Source: Erythroxylum novogranatense (lineage: Eukaryota > Streptophyta > Magnoliopsida > Malpighiales > Erythroxylaceae). From it: a stretch of 64,000 bases of DNA. Made by a program: the position numbers and the translations under genes. Position 1 is the stretch's first letter; the number at the start of each line of letters is the position of its first letter. The notes under the pieces were generated by a model, which saw only the letters and a list, made by a program, of their open reading frames with translations, had not been told where the DNA came from and made no database searches. The stretch is from NCBI GenBank assembly GCA_029891385.1, contig CM057228.1, positions 53,965,783 through 54,029,782 of the forward strand, given 5' to 3'. This document shows, in pieces, positions 1-12,900 of this stretch.

Positions 1-286
1 CTTTTTCTTCTCCGTCTCTTTTTCATTTCTGTGTCTGCTTTTCATTCTGCGTCTGCTTTTTCTTCTCCGTCTGTTTTTCATTTCGTATCCGCTTTTCTTC
101 TCCGTCTCTTTTCATTTATGTATGCGCTTTTTATTCTGCTCGCTTTTTTCTTCTCCGTCTTTTTCATTTAAATCGCTTTTCATTCTGCGTCTTATTTTCA
201 TTCTCCGTCTGTTTTTCATTTCTGTATCTGCTTTTCATCTTCTTTGTTATTCATCAAAATCATATATATGTGAAGTCATTTTGAAC
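1..286 (-). mobile_element. Copia LTR fragment, cut by window edge
   Basis: This is a C/T-rich array of degenerate units of the type 'gcgtctgctttt', 'cattctgcgtctg' and 'cttctccgtctc'. It ends in a segment that closely matches the end of the Copia LTRs at 36265 and 44810 ('catcaaaatca', then 'aagtcattttga', then 'aca'). The simple array and end are shared in the same order and orientation, so this is the terminal part of a related but more diverged LTR whose start lies outside the window. Short open frames through the array are by-products of its composition and are not called as genes. Confidence 0.7.
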
Positions 287-1720
287 AAATTATTCATGAT
301 TACTTTTTATATTTGAATTAAAATTTACTAGCATTTTGATTTAATTTCATATTTCATATATAAGGATTGAGAAATCATATGTATGAATAAACTGTGACAT
401 GAATAATATGAGTTGCATGGAATTCTAGAGACATGACCATGTTATAGTCAAATTTAATAATGAAATTCATAGAACAATTTAATGTGTTATTAATGATCTT
501 ATTAGAAAGAGATTTCATAAATCAACTTAAGGAAATAATTTATATTTATTGATAAAAATAAAGTTATAACTTTGAAATTTTTATCGATCCAAGAAACTAG
601 AGTTGGTAATTGAATCTAGAAAATTTAAGCATAGAAAGGTTTTAGGAGGAATTCTCTAGGTATTGTTTATTAATTGATTACTTCATTCTTGTTTATCAAT
701 TTGGTTTGTTATTTTAGTTCAGTAAATTTTGTTTAGTTATTCACTTCTTTAAAGTCAATCATTCATTTTATTAGATTAGTTAATAAAAAATATTATTAAT
801 AGTTTTAATCTTTGTGAGAATAATACTTGTATTCACTAAACTATGTTACAGGAATGATATATTCCCTTGCTTGGTTGGCCTTTAGCTGAATTGATATTTA
901 ATTTTATGTTAGTTTTTCCATTTGCATGTTAGTTTCTCACTTCTGTATAAAAATTGGCCTATTATTTGCATGTCATGCTCCAAACTTCAAAAGTTTTATG
1001 AGCATTAGCTTATGAATCAAATTTGAATTAATAAGTTTTTAGGTTGCAGTAGACTAATTATATAACAGATTATAATAACATTGTTATTTATAATACATTG
1101 ATATTTATTTTAATATTTACTATAAAGAAATTTTAATAATAAAACACTAGTTAATTTTGGATGAAGTTTCTATTATTCAAAAAGAAAAGTTGAAAAGTCA
1201 AAATAAAAAAAACAAGACAAAAACAGAAAAAGAACTATAAAAACTAAACCAAACCAAACTAGTCGGTTCGACTAAGATAGATATGAACCTACCTGATTTT
1301 TGGTTCAATTTATGTTTATAACTCTTAAAAAAAAACCAATTGATTAAAATAATAAACCGACATTTTTTTTTTGACAAGATCGACCAGTTTTCTTAAAAAG
1401 TGAAGAACCAAATATATGTCAATGAGTTTTGTAATTAGCCAATTTCCAAATACTCTAATTGTGGGAGATGATTTTCACTTCCTTTTGTAATTTCCACTTT
1501 TTGTGAATGAAAATACTACATATTTTCTATTAAAAAAGAACTAAAATTTTGAAAATTGAATAGCATAAAAAAGAGAAAATAAATGTTATTAGTTTTTCTC
1601 GATATTTTGCTCACCTATTAATTAGCCAATTCACAAGCTGCTTCTTTCCTGAGGCTAGAATTGATTAGCTTTAAAAGGTTTTCATATATTTTTTTACTTT
1701 TCAATAAAATTATTACTTTT
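287..1720. other. AT-rich intergenic DNA
   Basis: I see no gene here. The stretch is AT-rich with stop codons in all frames, poly-A and poly-T runs, and no recognisable protein similarity. Positions 890-914 share an exact 25-nt run with 6946-6970, downstream of the UTP7 gene. Confidence 0.6.
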
Positions 1721-2300
1721 TCTTTTCAATTCTCTCACACAATCTAACTAATAAATTATATATATTCAAATTTATATTTTGTTTATTTCTTTATATTTTA
1801 ATTATTTTTTAAAATTACTATTGTTAAAATGAATAACTATTTTTATCCTTAAAATATTAAATTTGTTTAATTTCATTAATAAATTATATTTGTAAAAATT
1901 TAGGTTCTCTTCAAACTTTAATTGAAATTTTTAAATTTTTGTTAAAACTAATTATTATTTTATCATGGTTTTGTTTAATAAATTGAATTATTAATTAGTA
2001 TATATAAATAATTTTGCTTAAGATAATTTACAAATGTGTTAAAAATAATATTTAAACTATAACAAAGTATATTTAAAGAATATTAAAAGAAGTTAGAATA
2101 AAGATATAGTCATTTCCATTAAGTTTCTTTAAAAATAGTTCAACTTTTACTAATTTTTAAATAAATGATAATACAAAATATTATTTTATTTTTATGTTAG
2201 ATTATTGGATTTATTACTTTAAAATAGTAAATTATTGGATTTATTATTATTTATTATATATTGATTGGCATTATTAGTATATTTTTATTTCAATAAACTT
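1721..2300. repeat. AT-rich dispersed repeat, copy 1
   Basis: This roughly 580-bp AT-rich stretch aligns by eye with 7132-7640 in the same orientation. Both start 'tcttttcaattct' and then share 'aatctaa.taataaa', 'taaaatgaat', 'ttttatccttaaaa', 'agataattta' and 'aaaataatatttaaa' in the same order. No coding capacity and no clear terminal repeats are visible. It is probably a non-autonomous element or an old segmental copy. The two copies flank the UTP7-like gene. Confidence 0.55.
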
Positions 2301-2590
2301 TTTATTGATTATACGGTTCATCTTTAAACTAATTCCGGTTTTTAAAACATTGAATAATAATTAACGCTTGTTTGCACCTTGCAGATCGCTTCTAAGCCTA
2401 TCAACGTTCCTCGGAATTGTTGTAATAATGGGAAACCCTCACAAAACCTCTCATACTAGCCCTTGGTAAGCTTATTCCTATCACACCCTCACCGGTGGCC
2501 GCCTGTTTCTCCTCGCTTGTGCGCCCTGTTTCTCTTTACTTTCGGATTTCTTATATCGCACATAAGCATACTTATAAGTGTAGGTGGCCT

Positions 2591-2599
2591 AAACCCTAA
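2591..2599 (+). promoter_or_regulatory. Telo-box (AAACCCTAA) upstream of UTP7
   Basis: AAACCCTAA lies 86 bp upstream of the UTP7 start codon, inside the likely promoter or leader. Telo-boxes near the transcription start are typical of plant ribosome-biogenesis and translation genes, which matches the product. Its effect here is inferred, and the transcription start is not visible. Confidence 0.5.
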
Positions 2600-2684
2600 T
2601 TTGGTAATGGCTTTCTTTCCTTTCAAATCTCTTCTTTTGTTGGTTTAAAAATGATTATTTGGTAGTGTTTTCTCCAGTTTAAAG

Positions 2685-5600
2685 ATGGGTGTCGAGCAAG
2701 AGAATGGTGAATCTGAGAAGATTTTGCCTCCTATTGAACAGGTGTCAATTAATTCCCGTACCTTACCATATTATGTATATAGTTAACTTAACATGTTGAT
2801 TCTAGATGCTTTTTATTTGCAGGAATTGGCTGATGAGTTGGATGCTAAAGTCAAGAAGTATCTTAGAGGAGAAGGTGCCAATTTGGAGGTCTGAATATTT
2901 CTGCTTGGGATGTTTAGTTTCGAAACTGTTTTAGAGTTTTGCTGCATTGTAATGTCTCTCCCCGTTTGCATGCAGGTGTTGAAGGACAAAAAGCTTAGGG
3001 GTCAACTTTCTGTTAGAGAAGAGCTATATGGTATATCAGCTAAAGCTGCTGCCAAGACTGAGAAAGTGAGTTCTTGGTCACCAATTTTTAGTTTCTTATT
3101 TCCCTTATCAGTTCTCAAGAATTACAAAATCTGAAACTTTAGACTGTGTCTGTTATGTTGATGATGAGGAATATGATGAATATGTTACGGTATGGTTTGA
3201 GAGATTGCAGTGTAAAATATTAGGGAATTTGGATGGTGTTATTGGGTTTTTATGTGCGAGGTTGACTGGTTTGCGTGTGTAATACAGTGGCTTATGCCCA
3301 GTGAGGGAGGGTATTTAGAGACTGAAGGCTTAGAGAAGACATGGAGAATCAAACAGGAAGCAATTGGACGTGAAGTTGATATCTCCAGTTCAAGGAAACA
3401 GTACGATATAGTGTTACCTGGTAGGTGTCTGTTGCTGAATTTGTTTCCACTGGATTGTTTACTTTCTCTTGTACTATTTTTAAAACTCAGGGAGAATAAG
3501 TATTATTCCCTTCGATCTTTCCTCTTCATGCTGTAGTATCTGGGTTAATTTTCTGTTTTATTCCTGTCCTTAAGATTTAAAATCAGTGCAATTACCTAAC
3601 TGTATGGAATATATCTTTCTGACTGAGATGTGCAGATCTTGGTCCATATACGTTGGATTTCACCCCAAGTGGTCGATACGTGGCTGTTGCTGGAAGGAAG
3701 GGCCACTTGGCAGTTGTAGACATGAAAGATATGAAACTAATCAGAGAAATACAGGTATGCTTTGCTCTTGCAGGCTGAGCTGCTTTTCGGTGAGGCACGG
3801 CCAAAGAGTGAATAAAACTTTTCTTAGATACATTATTTTCTCAGATGGTTAATAGATCTTATTGCCCATCTTCAGCTTATTTTTCCTTTCTTCTTGATCT
3901 ATTTGCCTATAGATTAGAGTGCAATGATGAATTTTACTGGCTTGTTCTTCTGTTTTGTTGAAATGTTGTAGATTACAAGTTTCATAACTCTGCTACGGTT
4001 TCAACATATATCTTTCTAGCTGTACATGATTGGCATTTGCTTTTATGTGTTATATTACTCGTTTGAGTGTTCAATGGACATTTCATCATAATGTGAATAC
4101 AATATACCCCTAAGTGAGTATATGCAGTATTTTGGATCTATTGTAGATTAATACATAATACTATGTATATTATCAAGTATTTGCTTATACTGTTCCCAGA
4201 AAATGAAGTGGTTGCAAATGTATTTATAAATATTTAATGTTATCCTTTGTTCATTGTCTTCTTTCTAGGTTGAATATTTTATAACTGATTCATCTCCTTT
4301 TGACATGTTGATACTTGGTTTTCTTATCAAGACATGGATGTCCTGCTTTCTTCTCTAGAAGGCTAGACAAATGTTTACTGATTAGGTTTTGCTCTTTCAG
4401 GTTAGAGAAACAACAAGGGACATTGCGTTCTTGCACAATGAGCTATTTTTTGCTGCAGCTCAGAAAAAGTATGTTGTTTTATTTTAATAGGAAGAAACTA
4501 ATAAAAGAGTGTTGTTTGCTATGATAAGTTAGACTTGCCTTGTTATAAAGGAAAACTCTGTACAAAAATAGAGGTATATACCACTGTTGCACTGTATGAT
4601 CTCCTAGAGTTTTTGAGTTAATATAACCTTCCTGAATTTTGTACTCTTAATGAGGTACGAGGGCTCTTGATCTATACTCCATGGTGTTACTGAAACTAAA
4701 TTGCAAGTGGCAGCCATTTTTTTGTTATGCAATATTTTACTTATTGTTGCTTTATTAGGATGTGAGGCTTAACATTAGATACCTGAGATTTTCAAAGTTA
4801 TGGGTTTAACTAGTATTTTGTTGCAATGCCTTGTCAAACAAAAGTCGCCCAAAATGACTGTTTTGATTGTCTTGCAGTTCTATTTGAATGGTGTGGCTAA
4901 CGTTTTCAAATGGTAACAGGTACACGTATATTTATAACAGGGATGGTGTTGAACTTCATTGTTTAAAGGTCAGTATCCTGTCCTGACCTTGATACGTTGT
5001 GATGGATCTAAAAGCTGTCGTAAGCTCCTCACTTTTTGAACATTCCAAAAATTTTTAAAAAGTTTTTGATTAATGATTACTTGTGTCTGTTTCACTTTTA
5101 ATCACTTGTATGTTTGTAGATTAGTAGCTTTTTCTTGGCATCTCATATATCTTGGCTTTAATTTTTGAGGAACATTCTGTACATCTTAATTAACTTTATA
5201 CAGATTCTAGTTGGAAAAACTTTTTGTTGGCTTGGCATGTAAATTGTAGAGGGAGTTTATATCCTTTCTTTGGTCCTTTCTATCCTTTTGATTTGTTTAT
5301 GAGACAACTAATTAGCTTCATGATAAATACTTGATAAGCAAGCCATATGTTATACTTGGGGGATAATTTGTTCCCATTTAGAAGATGCATTTGGACTTCT
5401 AAGAATGCAATTAGTTAAACTTTCATTCATCTTCTTGAAGGGGAAAAAGAAAAAGCTAAAAAGGTGAAAACATTAAACTGTAGCTGGGTTGCAGCTCTGG
5501 AGGGCTCCTTGCTTCTTTTGTTTCCTTTATTAATTTATTGAGTCGCTAGTTAAATGATGATCCTATCAATAAAATTTAAAATGTTACAGTACTTAAATGT

Positions 5601-6717
5601 CATTTGGGTCCCTCCTATTATTGTAAGAAGTCCTGTCTGTTATTGTGGAATACTGTGAATTGTACTAAAAGATTGTACGCACGTGCTATAGGAACATGGT
5701 GCAGTGTCAAGGCTTCAGTTTCTTAGAAATCATTTTCTCCTGGCATCAATAAATAAATATGGGCAGCTTCATTATCAAGATATTACGACTGGACAGATGG
5801 TAGCTAATTTTAGAACAGGTTTTGGTCGAACAGATGTGATGCAGGTCAATCCCTTTAATGGAGTTATTGCTTTAGGTCATTCAGGCGGTACTGTGAGCAT
5901 GTGGAAGCCCACAACTGCAGCTCCTCTGGTCAAGATGTTATGCCATCCAGGGCCTATCACAGCAATGGCCTTCCATCCTAATGGACATCTCATGGCCACT
6001 TCTGGCAAGGAAAGGAAAATTAAGATATGGGACGTGAGGAAATTTGAGGTTATCCAAACTATCTCAGGCCATGCAAAGACCTTAGACTTCAGTCAGAAAG
6101 GCTTGCTGGCTGCTGCAAGTGGATCATTCGTTCAGATTCTAGGAGATTTTTCAGGATCGCAGACTTATAGCAGATATATTAATCATTCTATGGTAAAAGG
6201 GTATCAAATAGGAAAGGTGTTGTTTCGACCATATGAAGACGTACTGGGCATAGGGCACTCAATGGGATGGTCTTCAATTCTCATACCAGGTTCAGGTGAA
6301 CCCAACTTTGATACATGGTTGGCAAACCCATTTGAAACACCAAAACAACGGCAAGAAAAAGAAATCCGTTCTCTTCTTGACAAGCTCCCACCCGAGACAA
6401 TTATGCTGGACCCTTCAAGGATTGGTACTGTGAGGCCTCCAAAGAGTAGAGAGAAACCAACAAAACAGGAGGTAGAAGCCAAGATTGAAGGTGCTATTGA
6501 TGCAGCAAAGAACGTTGAATTCAAGAAGAAGACAAAGGGGAGAAATAAGCCTAGTAAGAGAGTAAAGAAGAGAAAGGAGGTTATTGAGAAAGCCAAGAGG
6601 CCTTTCTTTGACCAGCAAATGGAGGACAATCCAACAAAAAAGAAACAGAAAATCAGCCAAGTAAATGAGCTTCCTACTTCCTTGCAAAGATTTGCTCGTA
6701 AGAAGGCAACCGCATGA
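2685..6717 (+). CDS. UTP7: U3 small nucleolar RNA-associated protein 7 / WDR46-like WD40 protein
   Basis: The product is a nucleolar SSU-processome subunit for 18S rRNA maturation. The eight exons I derive are 2685-2741, 2823-2888, 2976-3065, 3288-3420, 3636-3754, 4401-4468, 4920-4968 and 5692-6717. All junctions are GT-AG, phases agree, and the total is 535 aa, the usual length for plant UTP7. The acidic N-terminus ends in WLMPSEGGYLE (residue 72 on), which is diagnostic of the family. WD40 blades follow, including LGPYTLDFTPSGRYVA near 117 and KIKIWD near 303. A BING4CT-type region lies at about 350-430, and a strongly basic Lys/Arg tail fits nucleolar targeting. The ATG at 2685 is chosen because it opens the exon that splices in frame. 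The frame open from 5704 alone is only the last exon. No broken residues are seen. Confidence 0.93.
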
Positions 6718-6733
6718 TTTGTAACAAAACTAT

Positions 6734-6907
6734 GTTCCCCATTGTTTACCCCTTTGCTACTTTACACTTACCAAGTTTTGTTCTTGCATATGTATCACTT
6801 TTCATTTCCAGCAGAATATCCATCTGTTCCCCATTGTTTACCTCTTTGCTACTTCACCCTTACCAAGTTGCATATGTATCCTTGTCATTTCCAGCAGAAT
6901 ATCCATC
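6734..6907 (+). repeat. Tandem duplication in UTP7 3' UTR
   Basis: Two imperfect direct copies, 6734-6825 (92 bp) and 6826-6907, both start 'gttccccattgtttacc' and end 'ccagcagaatatccatc'. They lie directly after the UTP7 stop codon, so they probably double part of the 3' UTR. The open frames at 6714-6953 are caused by this duplication and have no other support. Confidence 0.8.
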
Positions 6908-7131
6908 CAGTTACTTTTCTACGATGGAAACCAAGATAGTTCAACTGAATTGATATTTAATTTTATGTTTTAACTGGTCAGTTTGTTTTTTAAAAAAAAC
7001 CGTTCATTTAAGTATGTGGGCCCATTCCTTTTTATCAAACTCTGGATATCTGTCAGTTTATTAAAGTTTGTGGGCAATACTTTGTCCTTGTGAGTCGTGC
7101 CCCTCTGACATTTTTTAATTTTTAATGAAAT

Positions 7132-7640
7132 TGTCTTCTTTTCAATTCTATCATATAATCTAATTAATAAAATATATTTTTAAATTTTAAAATTTATCTT
7201 TATATTTTAATTAAAAATTTTGTTATTATTAAATTATTATTGCTAAAATGAATTACAATTTTATCCTTAAAAAATACTAAATTTATTTATTCTTACTAAT
7301 AAACTATATTTATCAAAATTTATCAAAACTATATTTAAATTTTCTAAATTATTATTGTTAAAAATATCATTAATTTTAATAAATTGAATTATTAATAATA
7401 TATATAAGTGATTTTATTTAAGATAATTTAAAATGTACTAAAATAATATTTAAAATATAAAAAATTATGTTTAAAACACATTAAAAAATTAGAATAGATA
7501 ACTTTTATAAATTTTAAATAAATGATAATAACAATATTTTTATATTTATTTTAAATTTTATATTATTTTAAATTATTAGATTTATTATATATTAATAAAC
7601 ATTATCAATATATATTTTATTTTATTCTATATTTTTATTT
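7132..7640. repeat. AT-rich dispersed repeat, copy 2
   Basis: This is the second copy of the repeat at 1721-2300, in the same orientation and with many small indels. It fills the space between the UTP7 3' end and the VTE5 promoter. No terminal inverted repeats or target duplications are convincing. Confidence 0.55.
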
Positions 7641-7812
7641 ATTATTTATTATATACCAAATTGAAATTGTTGATGTTTAACCTTTAACTTTTTAATCTGT
7701 TATTTAATGAGTTTGACGTTCGGTAAATTTTAAAACAAAAACTACGATTTCAAGGATACGCTCCTCCCGAGTCTCCAGATAAACTCTCTCTCTCTCTCAA
7801 AGTTTTGACCAT

Positions 7813-7821
7813 ATGCCATGA
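7813..7821 (+). promoter_or_regulatory. Two-codon uORF overlapping the VTE5 start (ATGCCATGA)
   Basis: An upstream ATG at 7813 encodes only Met-Pro. Its TGA (7819-7821) overlaps the main VTE5 ATG (7818-7820) in another frame. If the leader includes this site, a ribosome using the first ATG would terminate on top of the real start. This arrangement could lower translation or depend on leaky scanning or re-initiation. A CT microsatellite (about 7783-7798) lies just upstream. The overlap is visible in the sequence; its effect is inferred. Confidence 0.6.
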
Positions 7822-9227
7822 GCATCTTGATCTCCTCATCCACTCATTCTATCCTACGCCCCAGTCCCACCCTACACTCTTCTGCTAATCTTTCTTTCTC
7901 TCAATCTTCGCCAACGCTTCCCATCTTTCGTGTTCACATTATCCATCGGGCGCCATATGCGGCCGCCGTGGCCTCCTCCTCATCCGCCTTCTCCGTTGGA
8001 GCTGGAGCCGTCCTACAGGACGCCGGAGCTACTGCGGCTGTACTCGCCGGCTCTTACGTTCTCGTCCTCACTTTCGATGCCCTCGCTGAACGGAAAGTTA
8101 TTCAACAGGTAACTTAAATGCTTGAATGTGGTCCCTACGCTGTGAAAATACACTTCCATTATTAATCAACCAGTGAAAGCTTCGGTCTCACTTTTCTTGT
8201 TTGTCTGTTTATTTTTATCTTTCAATTTTAAATGTCTTGGACAGAATTTGAGTAGAAAACTGGTCCATATATTGTCCGGATTGCTTTTTGCGATTGCTTG
8301 GCCCATTTTCAGGTTCTCTTTAATCTCTCTTGAAACAAAAAGAAAGCGACTTTAATGTTTTCTATCTGAGATTCATTGTTTATTTTTATAATAGCACAGT
8401 ACCTCAACAGAAGCTCGATACTTTGCTTCTTTGGTGCCTCTTACCAATTGCTTCAGGCTTCTCATCCACGGCCTCTCTTTGGCTACCGATGAAGGCCTCA
8501 TAAAGTCCGTCACTCGGGAAGGAAAACCTGCGTAAGCGAACAATAGATGTCAACTATACTTCTGCTTCAATCCAACGATGGAGTTAAGTGGGAATTTGGG
8601 TATTGCAGGGAGTTGCTGAGAGGGCCTTTGTACTATGTCCTCATTTTAATCTTATGCACACTGGTCTTTTGGCGGGAGTCCCCAGTTGGGGTCATCTCCT
8701 TGGCTATGATGTGTGGTGGGGATGGTAAAAACTTTAACAGTTGCTTGGTTTTAGTTCCTGTTGCTTTTCTTAACCTTCCAGTTACTAATTTCAGTCTACT
8801 GACATTCAGGTGTGGCTGATATTATGGGAAGAAGGTATGGGTCAATGAAGCTTCCCCATAATCAGCAGAAGAGTTGGGCTGGTAGCATATCCATGTTTGT
8901 TTTCGGTTTCCTGATTTCTATCGGGTGCGTTTGAGGTCCCCAATAGTATAACTAAATCGTGAACATGAAAGAAAGCCACATGTGTTATTTGTACAGATGT
9001 TTCGCAGTTGACCTGAAATTTTCTGTAAAAAAATTCATAGGATGCTGTACTACTACTCAAGACTGGGATATTTTCAGTTGGACTGGGCAAATACAACGCC
9101 AAGGGTTGCTATGGTCTCATTGGTGGCTACACTTGTGGAGTCGCTTCCAACCACAAAGGTATTGGATGATAATATCTCTGTGCCTTTAGCAAGCATTGTT
9201 GCAGCATGTCTTAGTTTCGGATTATAG
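7818..9227 (+). CDS. VTE5: Phytol kinase, chloroplastic (VTE5)
   Basis: The enzyme phosphorylates phytol released from chlorophyll, supplying phytyl phosphate for tocopherol synthesis in plastid membranes. The six exons are 7818-8108, 8245-8312, 8400-8531, 8609-8724, 8810-8924 and 9041-9227. All are GT-AG and in phase, giving 302 aa, close to Arabidopsis VTE5 (about 304). The first ~60 residues are Ser/Pro-rich and look like a transit peptide. SRKLVHILSG follows near 100. The family signature GGDGVADIMGRRYG spans about 200-213 and KSWAGS about 223-228. VESLP and LDDNISVPLA lie near the C-terminus. Several hydrophobic segments fit a polytopic membrane protein. Exon 3 could begin at more than one AG; CACAG before 8400 keeps the STEARYF frame. 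The match is much closer to VTE5 than to farnesol kinase. GINT1 is the next host gene, as in Arabidopsis. Confidence 0.93.
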
Positions 9228-9658
9228 GGTAGCTTGTTGTAATTGCAATTGGCTTTTTGTACGATTCCCACTTAGTTTTTTGTTCTAGCTTTGACGAGGA
9301 ACTGAACCACTGGCCTTAGAAAGAACATAAGTATGAACCCAAAAGTGTATTATGAAATCTTGACACTTGCGTCATAATCCAAGGGCAAACTTTAATATGT
9401 TTGAAACGTTCAAACTAGATATTAAGTAAAATTTATCGGTGTTAAACTTTTGTTAGTTTAGTGTCATGTAATATTGATGACACTTTTAATGTTTTTTAAA
9501 TTTTAATAGTAAATTCTAATACCATGTGTATTAGTAGGAACTGCTCTTAAATTTTAAAAATTAAAACTTGAAAATATTTTTTATTAGTATAATTAATCTT
9601 TAATATTAATTTTGCACCTAAGTTATTAATTTAAATATTTAATTCTTTCACCCAAAAT

Positions 9659-9930
9659 ATTCCACTTAAACTTGGAAAGTTAATCAAGCTCAACACTTTA
9701 GACCTCTCTGGCAATGGGCTGTCTGGGTGTATACTGAGTAAACTTGGTTACAGTATTTAGATATGGGGAGTAACTTTTCTTCCCTTTGAGTCTATTTAAC
9801 AATCTTCATCCTTTAATACCTCTAGACCATTGAAGCAACTGATTGTCTAGTGCAATTTCACCTGAAATAGGCAACTTCACAAACCTGATTGATCTTTACA
9901 TCGGCACGACCCAGTTTCAGGATCTCTTCG
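9659..9930 (+). pseudogene. Leucine-rich repeat receptor gene fragment
   Basis: One frame gives IPLKLGKLIKLNTLDLSGN followed by LSG.I, a plant-type extracellular LRR unit. About 180 bp further, another frame gives ISPEIGNFTNLIDLYIG. Stops and frame changes separate the pieces, and no kinase, transmembrane segment or start is present. It is a short relic of an LRR receptor-like kinase or protein. The frame open at 9843-10160 keeps only the second piece. Confidence 0.6.
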
Positions 9931-12900
9931 AACCTTTGGATTTATACCCAGTAAACTTGAGTGAAACTCGTGTTTTTCTGTTCATATACTCCAAAGTACT
10001 CACCTTCCTATGCCTCAAAACAAGTTGGCGATCCAATAAATCAAGACTTAAGCCTTCCGCTCACCACACTCTTTCTGATGGCCTTAACGATCTCAGTCCC
10101 ACTGAACTGTTCGCCATTGATCATGGTGTGCTCGTGGCCTCATCCACTATTTTGGAGTAGGTTGGATTTAACCGAATCTTGAATTCAAATATTTTAACAG
10201 TCCAGGCCTCCAATCGAACTCAAATTTGGACTCAGCATTGCATTTTTAATTGAAAAATGGTAGGTCGGAGTCAAGCTCCGGCTCATTGTAATCTCCAAAA
10301 AGTGTTTCTTTTCAACTCGATAAAAGAAAGTGGAGTCGCAATATCGTATGCTCAAATGAAAATGGTATTTATACATACATTCTTATCCAAAATAGTAATT
10401 TCATAGACTTTTTGCATCAATGATTTTGAACATCATTAATTGATCAGTTCTTCTTGTTCGAAAGTGGGCAGTGGGGACAGAAGGGCTTTATGGGGATTAA
10501 AAAAATTATTGCTCTTCCTTTCCGATCATATGGATCTCAGTCTCAGTCACGTTTTGTATCGGATGGACCGCAAAACAATTACACTACAATAGTCGAGAGT
10601 AAATGTGATTGAGGAAAAGTTAATCGACTTTAGTTTTAATTTTGACTGACTCACTCTGATACAACAATTCCCTAACTTGTAGTGACTAGTTATTTAGTTG
10701 CTAGTAATAGATAAATAGTGAATGACAAATCAATTAAGTTGTAAACAATCGATCTTGTGCTTTTATTTTTAAAAGAGTAGAATTAAATATCAGGAATAAA
10801 AGATAAGAGACGAGAGATACTATTAGAATATTATCAAATTATTATCAAAATGTTATTAAGGTATTGATTCTTATTATAATATGATCATTAAAATTACAAA
10901 TCTTTTATATTAATTTTAATAATTAAGAAGTTTGTCTTAATTTTTTTATTCTTATCATAAAATCATCCATAATTATCTAAAATAATAATTTTATAAATCA
11001 TTAAGAAATTAATTAATTATTTATGAAATATAAAATATTTTAGATAATTATTTACAAAATAAATCATATAATAACAAAATATGAGCTTATTATTATTTTT
11101 AATATTTAATACCAAATATTAGAATCGGTAATATGATCGCTGCGCTTGAAGTTCGGTTCCACATTTTGGGTTTGGGTTTGGTTTTGGTTTTGTTGTTACC
11201 TATTAGAACGGGCTCAATCCTGAAATTTGCAGCCTAACCTTTGTTTCTTTGATTGCAACCTATACTATAAAGCCACTTTTATATGGTTTATGTTCAGGCA
11301 TTTAATTAATCCGAATAACTTCTTTTTCTAGTTAGTTACTAATCATACCATAGAAAATGGTCAAATTAAAATTACTTCTGTATATATCTGTATAGATTTG
11401 TGATTATTAGCTTATTGTGGTTTTGCTGAGTACATGCGAAATGCAATTCAACTGCAGAGGAAAATAAGAGCATTTAATGTAGGTTTCAGGGAATGGGAAT
11501 TCATCACATAAAACAAAATGAAAGAATTGTCATTGTCTCCTCTTAAAAAAGTTGTTTGCTGATGTGTATCATAAATTCATTCCTCTGTTTTAGGTATGTG
11601 TATATTTCATTCACCCCAAAAAAATGAAGCACGTGCAAGCAATAGTAATATATTAAATTACCCAAAATAACAGTTGATACATAACCTCACGAATTGCGGA
11701 TTGAAATAATAAATGTGGCCATTGCTATCAGTTTAACTGATTGATTTAGACATAAAACAATCGACTTTCCTCGCTGTTGTGTAGTTAATGATTTAGTTCC
11801 TGCCGAATTTCTCAACGGTGAAACCAACATTCATTTCCTGGCTAATAGTTCTTAATTTTTGGACAACTTAGCTCTGATGCAAAGTTTTTCATCGGAAACG
11901 AATGTAATGTTGTGTTTTTCCATAAATATATATCATTATTTTTGTTATAATTAGAGCTTGCTGAATATGACTGGAAAGTGGAAAATAATAGACAAGCAAT
12001 GAGTGGAAACGAGGTGCTAATCTCCTGATATTATTGGTATTTTGATTGTCTAATTCCATGTTCCTGACACGATGGCCCAATTCACCAGTCAATGGTTTGA
12101 TTATTGCATTAACAAATTCATTAGAGTAATCAAATTTTGATTGACTGAATGAACAATCGTATTAATTTATTTCCCCAGGGAAAACTTGTGTCGATTCCTT
12201 ACTAATATTACCATTGGGTGAAGTAATATTAGTATGACAAAAGGTCCTTGTAAGTAAGGTTGGGAAAATTGCTTTAATTTGATTTAGTTCGATTTGAATT
12301 AATATAGTAGATTTCAGTTGAGTAACCTTTAAATTGAGTTTATATTAAGGGATTAATTCAAAAGATTTAACAGACCAAATTTTGAAATTTTAAAAAATAT
12401 TAATTTAATTAATTATATTAAACCAAACACAATAAATTTTATTTTCTAACCATTAATTAAAAAAGGGATTCTCTAGAACATCTACTTTAATCTATGGGCT
12501 ATAACCTTTAGACAACGGTCGAGTGAATATATACTTTCGTATCTTATATAATACCGGAGAAAGATACCATCCGGGCAACCCTTAGTCAAAGGCATATGGG
12601 GATAACAGAAACCAAAAGTACATGGTGTTATTAGATCATATGAATGGAGAAAGACTCTAATCGCTATGACTCCAAAGCTTATGGAATATTTTACCGATAA
12701 GTCTCAACGAAGCTGTATCATGAGTTTCCAACCTATATACCAATTTGGTGATTTATATAATAGATTTTCATAAGAGATCAAAGATAAAGAAAGATTGACT
12801 GCAACTTAGATTTCAGATATGCTAGCCAAGACATAAGTCCTTGTTCTCTGTTTGGATATCAATTCTTAAGGCTTGCCTTTTAGAAATCTAAACTAACCGA

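Noticed and set aside
6204..6687. Minus-strand open frames (141 aa and 90 aa) under the last UTP7 exon
   Set aside because: Shadows of the conserved WD40 coding exon on the other strand.
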